Source of the DNA: Vreelandella olivaria
GTDB taxonomy: Bacteria; Pseudomonadota; Gammaproteobacteria; Pseudomonadales; Halomonadaceae
Assembly (NCBI GenBank): GCA_004295565.1
Contig: AP019416.1
Coordinates: forward strand, 4,402,001 to 4,466,000
Reading direction: 5' to 3'
Length of the DNA stretch: 64,000 nucleotides
Part shown: piece by piece, positions 19,478-29,827 of the stretch
Layout of the letters: each line of letters starts with the position of its first letter
How positions within the stretch are numbered: the first letter of the stretch is position 1
Notes under the pieces: model-generated
What the model was told of the DNA's origin: nothing
What the model saw: only the letters and a program-made list of their open reading frames with translations
Databases searched by the model: none
Made by a program: the position numbers and the translations under genes

Positions 19478-21629
19478 CCTGCGTTTCCCACAGACCAATA
19501 TCTCACTGCCTAACGGCGTGCAAGGCGTGCTGGCCCACGCGCCCCACTTAACCCACGCTCACGTCAGCATCACGATTGCAGCGGGCTATTTGGATGAGCC
19601 GCCCACCCTGCCAGGCTTAGCCCATTTACTGGAGCACGTGCTCACCACCGCACCTCTGACAGCCTCCTCTAACACCAGCCTGCTCACTTGGTTTGCCCAG
19701 CACCAGGGCAGCCTGAACGCCCACACCGATGACTACGTCACCGATGTGCATTTCTCGATACCGGCAGACACCCTAGAAGCGGCGGCTCTCACTGTTGCCA
19801 GTCAGTTGGCCACGCCCACTATGGCGTCGCCGACCATTCGCACTGAAGTCGCCGCCATTGACGCCGAATGGCAGGCTCGCCAACACAGCTCGGCAATGCA
19901 ACGGCTATCGGCCATCGCCACGCTCAGTGACTCGCAGCATATCGGTGCAGGCTGCCGCCACGGCAACGCACAAACGCTGGGCCATAACACTGGGTTGCTT
20001 TATGAGGCGCTGACCACGTTTCACCGCGACCACTACCACGGCGGCCGCGTTAGCATTGCACTTATCAGTCCCTGGACTGCAAAAGCGATGACCCACCTTA
20101 TTCAACGCATGGCAATGCTGTTTAACCCGCGACCACCCAACGCTCCGGCGCTTGCCATTACGCCCCGCTGGGGCAGCCTGCCCCGCGTGAAGGTGGTCGG
20201 AACGGCCAACGCCGTTGAGCTATTGTGGCCGCTACCCTCGTCCGTTTCACGTCATCAGTTTAACGCCCTTAGTGACGTTGCTGATTCGTTAAACCAAGGC
20301 TGTCTGGTGGCTCAGTTAGCTGACTCGATTATCGACTACCACGCGACTGCCGCCCCAACTGGGGCTACAGACGCCTTCAGCTTGGCACTAACCGGTACCG
20401 CGACGCAGGAACGCCTGGAAGTGCTTGCTGCTTTCCTCAGCGAACGTCTAGCAGCCCTGCTCGCGACAGCTCCAATTGATCACCGCACCGTTTGGCAGCC
20501 CCTGCTGGCACCGTGCAACTGGCGTCGGCGTGGTTTGTCTATGCGCGCCAGCATGCATTGGCACGACGGCTTGCGGCACATGCATCGGCTCAACCACATT
20601 TCCCCAACAGGGCCCGCAGACAGGCTCCCCACTGGCTAGTTTATAGTGCGCCAGCAACGCTCAAGCATACTGGCGATGCAGCACAGCTGGCGACCACTCC
20701 CAAGGTTCAGCGTTGGTGCGGCCAGTATGGTGTCAGCGAGGATTTCGCCTCACTTGCCGACACCACCTGGGCTGCCTGTTTCATCCCCAACGCAATGTTT
20801 CTTCCCGCCCCACTGGCTGCCAAACGGTGCGCCCGCAGAGGCGTTATATGCCAACACATGCAACTAGCGCAGGGCAGTTGGGTGATAACCGTGGGTGAGG
20901 GAGCGGCCGTTGCCATGCAAACCTGGCTGAAAGAAGCGAATGTTAATACGCCAGTTGTCCCCAGGGACTTCTGGCTCAGCGGTTGGTACAGCGCTTAACC
21001 CCACTGCCCGCCATGCCTGCGGTATGGGTTTCCCATGCAACAGATGCAGACGCTGTTTGCCAAGCTCTGGCAAATTTGGCTAGCCGCCTAGCAACACGTT
21101 CTGTGCAGACGCCTTCTACCCATGGGTCGACCAGCACAGCCATCATGCGCACACTGAGCTTACCGGGCACGCCCACTCAGCGCTGGCTATTAGCGCTTGT
21201 TGAGCAGCACCACAACGGGGTATTTTTTCAGCAGGCGCGGTATGACCATCTCTTGGGGTATGTGGCAGCGGTACGCAGAGGCGATGGCGCCCCTGCTCAC
21301 TTGGCTATGTGGTGCAGACCAGTGAAGACGCTGAACCGGTAGGGGAAAAGCTACTCTCCATCACCCATGCCCTGTGGCAAACGGCGAATGATGTCCTACA
21401 GGGGCCAAACTCGCTTAAACGCTCGCTAACACCGCCTGAAACGCCCCTTGCCGCACTGATTATCCAGTGGCAAAGCCTGTTGTCAGGTACCGATCAGCCA
21501 CTGCATCGGCTTGAGCAGCCAAGCATCGATTCGCAGGCGCTTACCGATTTACTCACGCAGATAAACACCCACGGTCACTGGCAAACCCACTGGTTAGATA
21601 GCACGGGCCACTATCTCGTCAACGATTGA
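19470..21629 (+). CDS. pqqF: M16 metalloprotease PqqF, frameshifted
   Basis: Insulinase-family zinc protease, about 720 residues when corrected. PqqF, with PqqG in some bacteria, releases the cross-linked Glu-Tyr from PqqA. The inverted zinc motif HxxEH is in 'PGLAHLLEHVLTTAP', followed by the typical 'QGSLNAHTDDYVTDVHFSIP'. The M16 core repeats are recognisable in the N-terminal half; the C-terminal half is weakly conserved, as is usual for PqqF. At least three frame breaks (about 20570, 20985 and 21320) divide it. The ATG is inside the last codons of ercS' (ATGGCTAA), so the two are translationally coupled. Confidence 0.85.
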
Positions 21630-21635
21630 GGCGAG

Positions 21636-22307
21636 TCAGCGCTTGAGGAACTGAGAAAAATCGATATCGTTGGCCGATAAAATTGCTTGTACGCGGCTGG
21701 TCACACCCAGCTTGCGCAGGATCGCCGACACATGGGCTTTCACCGTGGTTTCCGCGATATTGAGGTGATAGGCAATCATCTTGTTAGATTCACCGCGGGT
21801 CATGTGTTCCAACACCTGTAGCTGTTTGCGGGTCAGTTGACGCAGCTGTTCCGCTGTAAAACCCTGCTCCTGGTGGCGACGCTTACGAATACTGTCCGGC
21901 GCGCGCATAGCATCGGCGGGTAGAAAGATATTGCCTTCCAGTACCTGGGCAATGGCGTGGCGCATCTGGTCACGGGGCAATGATTTGGGGATAAACCCCG
22001 CTGCACCACAAGAGACCGCCTGTAGAATAATCTGTTTATTCTCTTCCGCAGAAACAATCACCACCGGAATCGTAGGGTGCTCGTTACGCAGCTTTAAAAG
22101 ACCCGTTAACCCGTTCATGCCAGGCATATTTAAATCCAGCAATATCAAGTCGAGATCAGGATCTTGCTGGGCATGGGCGAGAGCCGCATCGAAGTCTTCC
22201 ACCTCGATAACCTCAGCATCTGCATAAGCTTCACGGATCACGCGCGCCATAGCATCACGTACCAGGGGGTGATCGTCGGCAATCAGGAGTTTATACGTTG
22301 CTATCAT
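21636..22307 (-). CDS. erbR: LuxR/NarL-family response regulator ErbR (AgmR/ExaE)
   Basis: 223-residue response regulator, intact. Receiver domain: '[14 protein letters not shown]' acidic pocket, phospho-Asp in '[16 protein letters not shown]', '[11 protein letters not shown]', and Lys in '[11 protein letters not shown]'. The C-terminal LuxR HTH is '[20 protein letters not shown]' followed by '[14 protein letters not shown]'. The sequence is very close to Pseudomonas AgmR/ErbR, the activator of exaA/exaB and pqq genes. It is convergent with pqqF, with only a few bases between the stops, and its placement in the same locus supports control of the two 13-mer-bearing promoters. Confidence 0.93.
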   Translation of the reverse strand: MIATYKLLIADDHPLVRDAMARVIREAYADAEVIEVEDFDAALAHAQQDPDLDLILLDLNMPGMNGLTGLLKLRNEHPTIPVVIVSAEENKQIILQAVSCGAAGFIPKSLPRDQMRHAIAQVLEGNIFLPADAMRAPDSIRKRRHQEQGFTAEQLRQLTRKQLQVLEHMTRGESNKMIAYHLNIAETTVKAHVSAILRKLGVTSRVQAILSANDIDFSQFLKR

Positions 22308-22403
22308 TATTATGGTTGCCTGTGGTTTCGCTAAATCCCGCTTACTGCGTCTTTGCTAACACTCTACTAAGTCACCCGCCTTTATTGAAGCAACTTCCCA
22401 CCA

Positions 22404-23356
22404 TCAAGCGGGCCGCCGTTCCCCTGAAGAGGCTTCCTGCCGAAATGTGCCGGCGAACTCGATCAGTGATTGAGTTAGCCAGATGAGAGCAGGATCGTTG
22501 GCAAACAGCCCATGCTGAATCAACGTCATTTTCAGTGTGGGGAGCTCTTTGGGTGGCTCCACCATACGCACCGGCAGCATCATGACAAAGCGCTCAGCCA
22601 TTTGACGTGGCAGCGTCATGATCGCTCCCGTTAGCGCCACTACCTGCGCCGCGGCGATATAGTTGAGGTTTTTTGAAATTACCCGCCGGGTCAAGCCGTG
22701 TTGCACCAGACAACTATCGATATTGCTGGGGCGTAGGCCGCTAATATCCGCCAGCTCCACATGGAGTGCATCAGCAAACTGACCAATATTGAGCGCATTG
22801 CCTACGCGATCATTATGGGTAGCAGCCAAGCAGACCAACTCCTCATCCATCCAGGAAGTCTGAACAACGCCGCCAGGCAGCGCGCTTTGGCTATCCAGCC
22901 CCACCACCATATCCACTTGGCGCTGTTCCAACCCCTCACTCAACACATCCGGGGTAATCAGCTCAATTGAAAAACTAATGCCCGGTGCATAACTCAACAG
23001 TTGGCTAAGAAAGGGGGGTACATGACCTCTTCAAAGTAGTCCGTGGTGGCCAGCGTAAAGCGCCGCTTGCTTTTGCCAGGCAAAAACATCGCGGGGGGCG
23101 CAAGACCTTCCCTTAGCTGCCCCAGCGCCTGCTGTACGACGGGTAAAAGCGCCAGCGCACGGGGGGTTGGCTGCATACCGTTTTCGGTGCGCACCAGCAG
23201 TGGGTCATCCAGCGCTTCACGCAGGCGTTTAAGCGCATGGCTTAACGCTGGCTGGCTTAAATGCAGCGTTTCTGCCGCGCGAGTGACATGACGCTCGCGC
23301 ATCAGCGCTTCAAATACCAGCAGCAAATTCAGATCGAAATGGCGTAGCGAACGCAT
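22404..23356 (-). CDS. LysR-family transcriptional regulator, frameshifted
   Basis: About 316 residues. The N-terminal winged HTH is typical: 'HFDLNLLLVFEALMRERHVT' and 'LHLSQPALSHALKRLREAL'. The LysR substrate-binding domain follows a frame break near 22997 (in 'VMYPPFL', a C run). NahR/LinR-like features in the first 30 residues (FDLNLL) place it in the NodD/NahR branch. It is divergent from the agmatinase gene with a 140-bp spacer holding a T-N11-A site, so it probably controls that gene in response to a guanidino compound or its product. Confidence 0.85.
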
Positions 23357-23367
23357 GGTTTCTCATT

Positions 23368-23382
23368 ATTCATATCACGAAT
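23368..23382. promoter_or_regulatory. Candidate LysR box between the LysR gene and the agmatinase
   Basis: ATTCATATCACGAAT has the T-N11-A pattern with TTC/GAA dyad ends, 12 bp upstream of the LysR start and about 115 bp before the agmatinase start. Surrounding DNA is AT rich (ATTAAATTCTAAACATTCAT). The assignment is by position and pattern only. Confidence 0.35.
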
Positions 23383-23496
23383 GATTAAATTCTAAACATT
23401 CATTTAATTTATCGCCAGGAATTGCTTATTGTCGGCCGCACATTCGCTCACCAGCGACTATCAGCGATAATCCAGTACTCAAGGAGAAGCACACCG

Positions 23497-24428
23497 GTGA
23501 CCCACCCACAAGCGATGTCCGCACAAACCATGCCCAGCCTTTATGGCGATGTGATTTCTACTTTTATGGGCGTAGCACAAGCAACGGATCCTAAGCAAAC
23601 CGACGCCGACGTGGTAGTGAGTGGTGTGCCTTTTGACCTTGCTTGCTCTGGCCGTGCGGGCACCCGTATGGGGCCAAATGCAATTCGCCAAAGTACCGCC
23701 AACCTGATATGGGAAGGCAAGCGCTGGCCATGGGACTTCGCCTTGGAAGATCGCCTTAAGGTGTGCGATGCAGGCAACGTAAATTACGCCTATGGCGAGC
23801 CGGAGAGCCTGGTCGACAACCTGGAAACCCACGCCAACCGCTGGTTAAAAGCGGGTAAAAGATGCTTACCCTGGGCGGCGACCACTACATCAGCCTACCG
23901 CTGCTGCGCCCATGCCCGTGAGCACGGCCCCCTGGCGCTGATCCACTTTGACGCCCACACCGACACCTACGAGCAAGGCACGCGCTTCGACCACGGCACT
24001 ATTTTTCATCACGCTTTAAAAGAAGGCTTGGTGGTGCCTGAGCACTCGCTGCAAATTGGCATTCGCACCAGCTATGACCGCCACAACCACCCTTACGAGG
24101 TGCTGGATGCGGATTGGGTCAATGACCACGGCGCAGCCGCTGTGCTGGAACGCATTCGCGCCAAAGTGGGACACCACCCAGCCTACATTAGCCTCGATAT
24201 CGATGGCCTCGACCCCGCCTATGCGCCGGGCACCGCACTCCGGTATGCGGCGGCATGTCCACCGATCTGATGCTGAAAGTGATTCGCGGCATGGTAGGTA
24301 TGGAATTGGTCGGTATGGATGTGGTGGAGGTAAACCCCGCCTATGACCACGGCGACATTACCTCGCTTGCCGCCGCGACGTTGGGGCTGGAATTTTTGTA
24401 TACCCTGGCGGCTTCTAAGAGCGTTTAA
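23497..24428 (+). CDS. Agmatinase / guanidino-acid ureohydrolase, several frame breaks
   Basis: Ureohydrolase (arginase superfamily) of about 311 residues that hydrolyses agmatine or a guanidino acid to urea plus an amine. GTG at 23497 follows AAGGAG by 10 bp. Mn-binding motifs: 'MLTLGGDHYISLPLLR' (out of frame between two indels near 23862 and 23908 that restore the frame), 'LIHFDAHTDTYE', and 'YISLDIDGLDPAYAPGTGTP' interrupted near 24236. The C-terminus continues in another frame ('GGMSTDLMLKVIRGMVGM') to a TAA at 24428. A divergent LysR gene, as in Pseudomonas gbu/gpu systems, leaves guanidinobutyrase or guanidinopropionase as alternatives. Confidence 0.85.
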
Positions 24429-24437
24429 CGGTTAACC

Positions 24438-24474
24438 TCCGCCATCTCTAGACTTATGGTATTGAGATGGCGGG
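24438..24474. terminator. Inverted repeat between agmatinase and metY
   Basis: CCGCCATCTC (24439-24448) pairs perfectly with GAGATGGCGG (24464-24473). It lies between two convergent genes, so a bidirectional terminator is likely, but neither side has a long T run. Confidence 0.6.
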
Positions 24475-24485
24475 GACGGAACAGG

Positions 24486-25759
24486 CTACCCTTGAGAAGC
24501 CGCCAGCGCTTGATCAATATCCGCCAGCAGATCATCGATATGCTCGATACCGATCGATAGGCGCACCATATCAGGCGTGACACCAGCGGCTTTTAGTTCC
24601 TGCTCGTTGAGTTGGCGATGCGTGGTAGAGGCGGGAATGGAAGAACAGCTTTTGGCATCGCCGATATTCACCAAGCGAAGAATCAGCGCCAGCGCATCGT
24701 AGAAGCGCTCACCAGCGGCCTGCCCACCTTCAATGCCAAAACTAAGAATTCCCGAGGCATGGCCGTTCATATAACGCTGGGCCAGTGCGTGATCCGGGTG
24801 GTTTTCCAAGCCAGCGTAATGCACCCAGGTGACCAAAGGATGGCTTTCCAGATGTTTGGCAACCGCTAAGGCATTGGCGCAGATACGCTCAATGCGCAGC
24901 GACAGTGTTTCCAGTCCCTGCAACAGATTCCAGGCCGCCTGGGCAGACAGCGCCGCCCCCATATTGCGTAGTGGCACCACCCGAGCGCGGGCAATAAAGG
25001 CCGCATCGCCCACATCACGGGTATAGCTCACACCGTGGTACGAGACATCAGGCTCGTTGAGCAGCGGAAAGCGATTGGCATGCTTAGCCCAGGAAAGGTG
25101 CCCGAATCAACAATCACTCCACCCACCGTGGTGCCGTGGCCGCCGATATATTTAGTGGCCGAGTGAACAACAATATCCGCCCCGTGCTCAATCGGCCGAC
25201 ATAGGAACGTCGTCGCCGTGGTGTTATCGACAATCACCGGCACTCCATGACGGTGCGCCGCTTCGGCGAGCTTGGTTAGATCGACCACGCCACCCGAGGG
25301 GTTACCAATACTTTCGCAGAAAACCGCTTTGGTACGCTCATCGATCAGCGCTTCGATGCCATCAATATCGTCTTTATCGGCAAACCGCACCTGAATGCCT
25401 TGGCGCGGCAAGGTGTGGGCAAACAGGTTGTAGGTACCGCCATACAGCTCGCTGATCGAGACAATGTTATCGCCCGCTTCAGCAATGGTCTGGATCGCAT
25501 AGGTGATCGCCGCCATCCCCGAGGCCACCGCCAGCCCGGCGATGCCGCCCTCCAGCGCAGCGACCCGCTGCTCTAACACGGCGCAGGTCGGGTTCATAAT
25601 GCGCGAGTAGATGTTTCCTTCCACTTTAAGATCAAACAGATCCGCCGCGTGCTGTGCATTATCGAAGGAAAACGAGGTGGTTTGATGAATCGGCACCGCC
25701 ACGGCGTTTTGTGAATCAGGCGAATAGCCATGGTGGAGGGCAATGGTTTCTGGCTTCAT
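24486..25759 (-). CDS. metY: O-acetylhomoserine aminocarboxypropyltransferase (MetY-type), frameshifted
   Basis: PLP enzyme of the cystathionine gamma-synthase family, about 424 residues, the length of MetY/Cgs O-acetylhomoserine sulfhydrylases. It would make homocysteine from O-acetylhomoserine and sulfide. Visible motifs: '[20 protein letters not shown]', '[20 protein letters not shown]', '[11 protein letters not shown]', and the PLP lysine in '[17 protein letters not shown]'. The C-terminal part '[20 protein letters not shown]' is typical. The frame breaks near 25099 ('[19 protein letters not shown]'). The ATG at 25759 stands alone with a 250-bp upstream region in which I saw no SAM riboswitch. 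Confidence 0.92.
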
Positions 25760-26011
25760 GGGAACGGCTCGCTATTTTTTTGTTGAGATCCGCTATTGAT
25801 CCTAAACAAGCGCTGCACGGAAGGCCAATAATCGTTCGTCCTCCACTGCACTAAGCTCGCAAATGCCACCTTTCGCAATGCAGATACATCCAAAATAGCA
25901 GATCAACCAAGTGCTGAACGTCCACTGATTTTAAGAGGCTACAAGCACATTAACGCTAACAACCGCAGGTGCTGCACTTACTGATTGAAATGAGGAAGCT
26001 AACATACTTAT

Positions 26012-26622
26012 TTATAAAAACTCGCATACCTGCTCAAACGCCAGCCTAGGGCTGCGAGGGTAGAGCTTGCTGCTGTCGCCATAACCCAGATTGCACAAAA
26101 AATTGCTTCGGTAATCAGGGTCGCCTTCGGCAAAGAAGAGCCCGTCCACCATGTCATTATCAAATCCCGACAGCGGCCCGGCATCCAAACCCAAGGCCCG
26201 CGCGGCAAGAATAAAATAGCCACCTTGTAGGCTGCTGTTACGAAAAGCTGTTTCTTCCCGATATGGCTCATTACCTACAAACCAGGACTTCGCATCGGCA
26301 TGCGGGAACAGCTCCGGCAAGTGACGATGAAATCCTCGATCATACGCAAGGATGGCGGTTACCGGTGCGGCATGAACTTTATGTCGATTGCCCTCGCTCA
26401 AGGCAGGATCGAGCTTTGCCTTTGCATCGTCAGTGCGCAAAAACTTAATGCGTAGCGGGCTGCAGTTAACGCTGGTTGGAGCAAATTTCATCAGCTCATA
26501 CAGATTGCGCAGTGTTTCATCTTCAACCGGTTTGTCCTGCCAATAGGCATAGGTGCGTGCTTCACTAAACAGTTGCCCCAGTGCATCGTTGGGTAAAGCC
26601 CCTGAGGAAGTATTAAGCTCAT
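26012..26622 (-). CDS. RutE-like nitroreductase-family reductase, frameshifted near start
   Basis: About 200-residue FMN-dependent NADPH oxidoreductase of the HadB/RdxA (nitroreductase) group. It resembles RutE, which reduces malonic semialdehyde to 3-hydroxypropionate. '[20 protein letters not shown]' is the FMN-binding N-terminal signature; '[20 protein letters not shown]' and '[10 protein letters not shown]' are conserved. The ATG at 26622 gives [18 protein letters not shown] after correcting a missing base near 26613. It starts about 18 bp after the dctM stop, so it is probably the last gene of the dioxygenase/TRAP operon. No rut pyrimidine genes are nearby, so its substrate here may differ. 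Confidence 0.8.
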
Positions 26623-26640
26623 GAATTACCCTCTTTAACG

Positions 26641-27964
26641 TTAATAGCGATAGGCCAAGTAGGTAGATAAAATAGGAAATGCACTTAAGATAACCAGCAC
26701 CACCACCATGGTGATAAAAACGGCACTACCCCCTTGAAGATTTCTTTGACGGGCACCGTTTTATCATTCAGCGCCGCTTTGACTGTGTAAACCGATATAC
26801 CAAAGGGCGGAGTAATTAGCCCGATTTCAACCGCAACAACGGTAATTACCCCGAACCAAATTAAATCCATGCCAAAATGCTGCGCAATAGGCAGCACAAT
26901 GGGCAGCACAATCAGCATGATGGAGACTGAATCGATGATGCAGCCCATCAGGATAATGATGAGCAGATACAGAGCCAGGAAATGATAGATGGTCAGATCC
27001 ATCGTCGTAACTGCCTGGGCAATCGTCATCGGTAAGCCCGTCAATGCCAGCATGCGGCTATAGAGTGAAGCGGCCAGGATCAAAAAGGATGGAAACCGCG
27101 ACATACCCGGTTTCTCCCAATACTTCGTAGAACTTCCCTGGCGTCAGCCGTTGCTTAGCGAGCGCCAACAGCAGCGCCCCGAAGGCTCCCACCCCGCCCG
27201 CCTCAGTGGGTGTGAAAAAACCGCTGTAAAGCCCCCCAGCACCAGCATCATCAGCAGCAGAATAGGGATTAGTTTAGACACCAGTGTTAGCGGCGTTTCC
27301 TCAACCGGATCCTCAAGTGCCTCGCCCGTATCGGTTTGGCTTTGCATCATGAAACCGGGCCGAAGCCAAGCAAGCAGCATAATGACAACACAAAAAGCTA
27401 AGGCCAAAATAATTCCTGGGATAATCCCAGCGATGAACATGCGTCCGACTGACTGTTCCGCCAATACGCCATAGACAATCATCAGCAGAGACGGCGGTAT
27501 TAGCATACCCAAAACCGAACTGCTCGCCACCACGCCCACTGAAAACTTGGCTGTGTACCCATGGCGCCGCATTTCAGGCACGGCCACTTTAGTGAATACC
27601 GCTGCTGACGCCACGCTAATGCCAGTGATAGAGGCAAAATGCCGTTGGCTCCCACGGTAGCAATGCCCAGCCCACCGCGTATTTTGCGTAGCAGCCACTG
27701 AAACACATCGAAGGTATCGCGCCCCACGCCAGAGACCACCACCAATAACCCCATCAGTACGAACAGCGGCACCACCCCATAAAGATAGCTGCTCAGCGAA
27801 TCGTTCGCGGCAGCGGCGACCATACGAGTGGCTAGTTCCGAATTGCGCAGTGTGGCTATGGAGATCAGCGAGACCAGCATCAAGGCGATGCTGATGTGCA
27901 TACCTAGATAGATCAGCACTAGCATGAGCACGACGGCGATAGTACCGATTTCAAGACCTGTCAT
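26641..27964 (-). CDS. dctM: TRAP transporter large permease DctM, frameshifted
   Basis: Multi-spanning large membrane subunit (about 440 residues) of a TRAP C4-dicarboxylate/organic acid transporter. It starts '[20 protein letters not shown]'; inner parts '[20 protein letters not shown]' and '[20 protein letters not shown]' carry the typical DctM loops. The frame breaks near 27640, in 27100-27150 and near 26735; the corrected C-terminus '[19 protein letters not shown]' ends at 26641. It overlaps dctQ by 4 nt (ATGA). It works with the adjacent DctQ and DctP. Confidence 0.88.
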
Positions 27965-28542
27965 TTTTCGGCCTCCTCAGTCAGGCATACCTGGCCATGC
28001 CAAGCCAGCCACAAGGACTGAATCGCCAGCAGCAGATATTGCACAACAGTGATAGCCGCACAGCTGATAACGATGAAGCGGATAGGCCATACGGGGAAGG
28101 TAAACACCCCTTCCACCCCCATAAACTGCTGACGCTCCCAGGCACGTATAAAGGTTGGCAGCGTACCGGCATAAACGATATAGAGCATATACGCGCCTGC
28201 CAGAAAGAACATACACATCAAAAGGTTACCCAGACGTGGATGCTTATCGGTAAAGCCGACAATAAAGATATCGGCCTGGGCCATGCGGTTGTGTCGCAAC
28301 GTGCCCGGCAACTGCAGAAAGACGATCATGACGATAGACGCCGCTACTAGCTCCGCTACCCCGGCAATCGGCTGGTTGAACAGGTTGCGCGACAGTACGT
28401 CTATGACGATCATCGCCATAATGATAAAAATGAGCAGGGAACCGATTGCATTCAGGCCATCAACCAGATAGCCAAACAGGCTGTTGTGCTGTGCATTGCC
28501 CAACCTGCGCCCCAGAATCAGGGTCTTTAAAGAAAAAGACAT
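27961..28542 (-). CDS. dctQ: TRAP transporter small permease DctQ
   Basis: 193-residue intact protein with four predicted membrane helices: 'GLNAIGSLLIFIIMAMIVID', 'VAELVAASIVMIVFLQLPG', 'LLMCMFFLAGAYMLYIVYA' and 'FIVISCAAITVVQYLLLAIQ'. 'DVLSRNLFNQPIAGVAEL' is the classic DctQ signature. It lies between dctP and dctM and overlaps dctM by 4 nt. Confidence 0.9.
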   Translation of the reverse strand: MSFSLKTLILGRRLGNAQHNSLFGYLVDGLNAIGSLLIFIIMAMIVIDVLSRNLFNQPIAGVAELVAASIVMIVFLQLPGTLRHNRMAQADIFIVGFTDKHPRLGNLLMCMFFLAGAYMLYIVYAGTLPTFIRAWERQQFMGVEGVFTFPVWPIRFIVISCAAITVVQYLLLAIQSLWLAWHGQVCLTEEAEK

Positions 28543-28637
28543 TGCCCGCTACTCCTGAGTCCTGCCGCCAGGTGGCGGACAGAATCGTAACGTTGAAGGG
28601 AATCAAAAGCTGGATACCGGTCAGTCAGGTGATCAGA

Positions 28638-29747
28638 TCACTCCTGATCCCAGGCACGCTCTGGCTCGTGGCCGCGCTCGCGCATGGCATTCATGTAGTT
28701 ATTCAGCAGTGCCTGTGCTGGGTAACCGCGCTCCTCATTGCGCTCCACCCACTGGCGGGCGAGTTCAGGCATGCCATCGATCCAGGCCTGCCGGTCTTCT
28801 TCAGACAGTTGGCTGACCTGAACCGGCGGGCTCTGGCTCTCGCCTAGCTCGATCATGCGCTCAATTGACGTTTCATAACGTTCAGCGAGATCCTTGCCAT
28901 GGGCTGCGGAGTAGGTTTCACCGGCCGTCATCAGGGCCTCCTGCACGGGCTCAGGTAAACCATCCCAACTCCACTGGTTGATGGCTAACCCGCCTGAGAA
29001 GACCACCCCCATGTTGACTTGGGTAATGTAGGGCGCGACCTCGTAGATACGCGCTGGCAGATTGCCGGTCGCTAGGCCGACAACACCCTGGGATACCCCG
29101 GTCTGAATATCGGTGTAGTAGCTAGCGAGCGTGCCATCGACCGGAACGGCGCCTACTGGATCCAGCCATACCCCCAGCACGCCTGGCGCGGAAAGCCGCG
29201 CACCGTCCAGATCCTCAAGCGTATCCACTGGGAAATCCGAGTAAATGTCGTAACTATCGGAGGCCGTTGCGCCCAGAAATACCAGATCATGCTCCTCCCA
29301 TTCGGCCTTGAACTCAGGAACATTGCGAATCATATCGTTCCAGACGTCGAGCATCAGTTCAGGGTCACTGGTGGTGAAGGGCGTGTAGGCACTCATTTGC
29401 GCCAGCGGCATACGCGATGGTTCAAGGTAGCTGAACACCCAGCCAATATCGGCAATACCGTCCCGGACAGATGTGAGAGTTGCGTTGGCGCCGTAAAGCT
29501 GGCCAGCATAAGCTTCTGTCCAGTTGATTTCGTACTCACCTTCTTCAGCTAGAATCTCATTGACGGTGGTGATGAATACATCAGGGATCATGCCAACCCA
29601 GGGAATGGTCGTGGGATGGCTTGAGCCGACCGTCAGGTTAATCACTTCCTGGGCATTCGCGGGCGAAGGAGCGACAGTCACGGCTAAAGCTAGCGCGGTT
29701 AATGTCATTATTGGGCGAGGCTTGGCTATACCATTGTTTATTTTCAT
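28638..29747 (-). CDS. dctP: TRAP transporter substrate-binding protein DctP
   Basis: 369-residue periplasmic receptor, intact. The signal peptide 'MTLTALALAVTVAPSPANAQ' leads to 'INLTVGSSHPTTIPWVGMIP'. The fold signature includes 'AYAGQLYGANATLTSVRDGI' and 'GARLSAPGVLGVWLDPVGAV', the place where TRAP receptors usually have the Arg that binds the ligand carboxylate ('GARLSAP'). It belongs to the longer DctP type often found with aromatic or keto acid ligands. It is followed by dctQ after ~95 bp and preceded by the dioxygenase gene, so the ligand may be an aromatic acid or its ring-cleavage product. Confidence 0.9.
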   Translation of the reverse strand: MKINNGIAKPRPIMTLTALALAVTVAPSPANAQEVINLTVGSSHPTTIPWVGMIPDVFITTVNEILAEEGEYEINWTEAYAGQLYGANATLTSVRDGIADIGWVFSYLEPSRMPLAQMSAYTPFTTSDPELMLDVWNDMIRNVPEFKAEWEEHDLVFLGATASDSYDIYSDFPVDTLEDLDGARLSAPGVLGVWLDPVGAVPVDGTLASYYTDIQTGVSQGVVGLATGNLPARIYEVAPYITQVNMGVVFSGGLAINQWSWDGLPEPVQEALMTAGETYSAAHGKDLAERYETSIERMIELGESQSPPVQVSQLSEEDRQAWIDGMPELARQWVERNEERGYPAQALLNNYMNAMRERGHEPERAWDQE

Positions 29748-29827
29748 GTGATGGCTCGTAAATTGACGTTATTGTTGTAAACCTATTTGGTTTTGTGCCC
29801 ATGTTGTCGACCCAACATGGCGCTGCT

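Noticed and set aside
25760-26011. Possible SAM or other riboswitch upstream of metY
   Set aside because: The 250-bp upstream region shows no recognisable SAM-I/SAM-II core or expression-platform hairpin.
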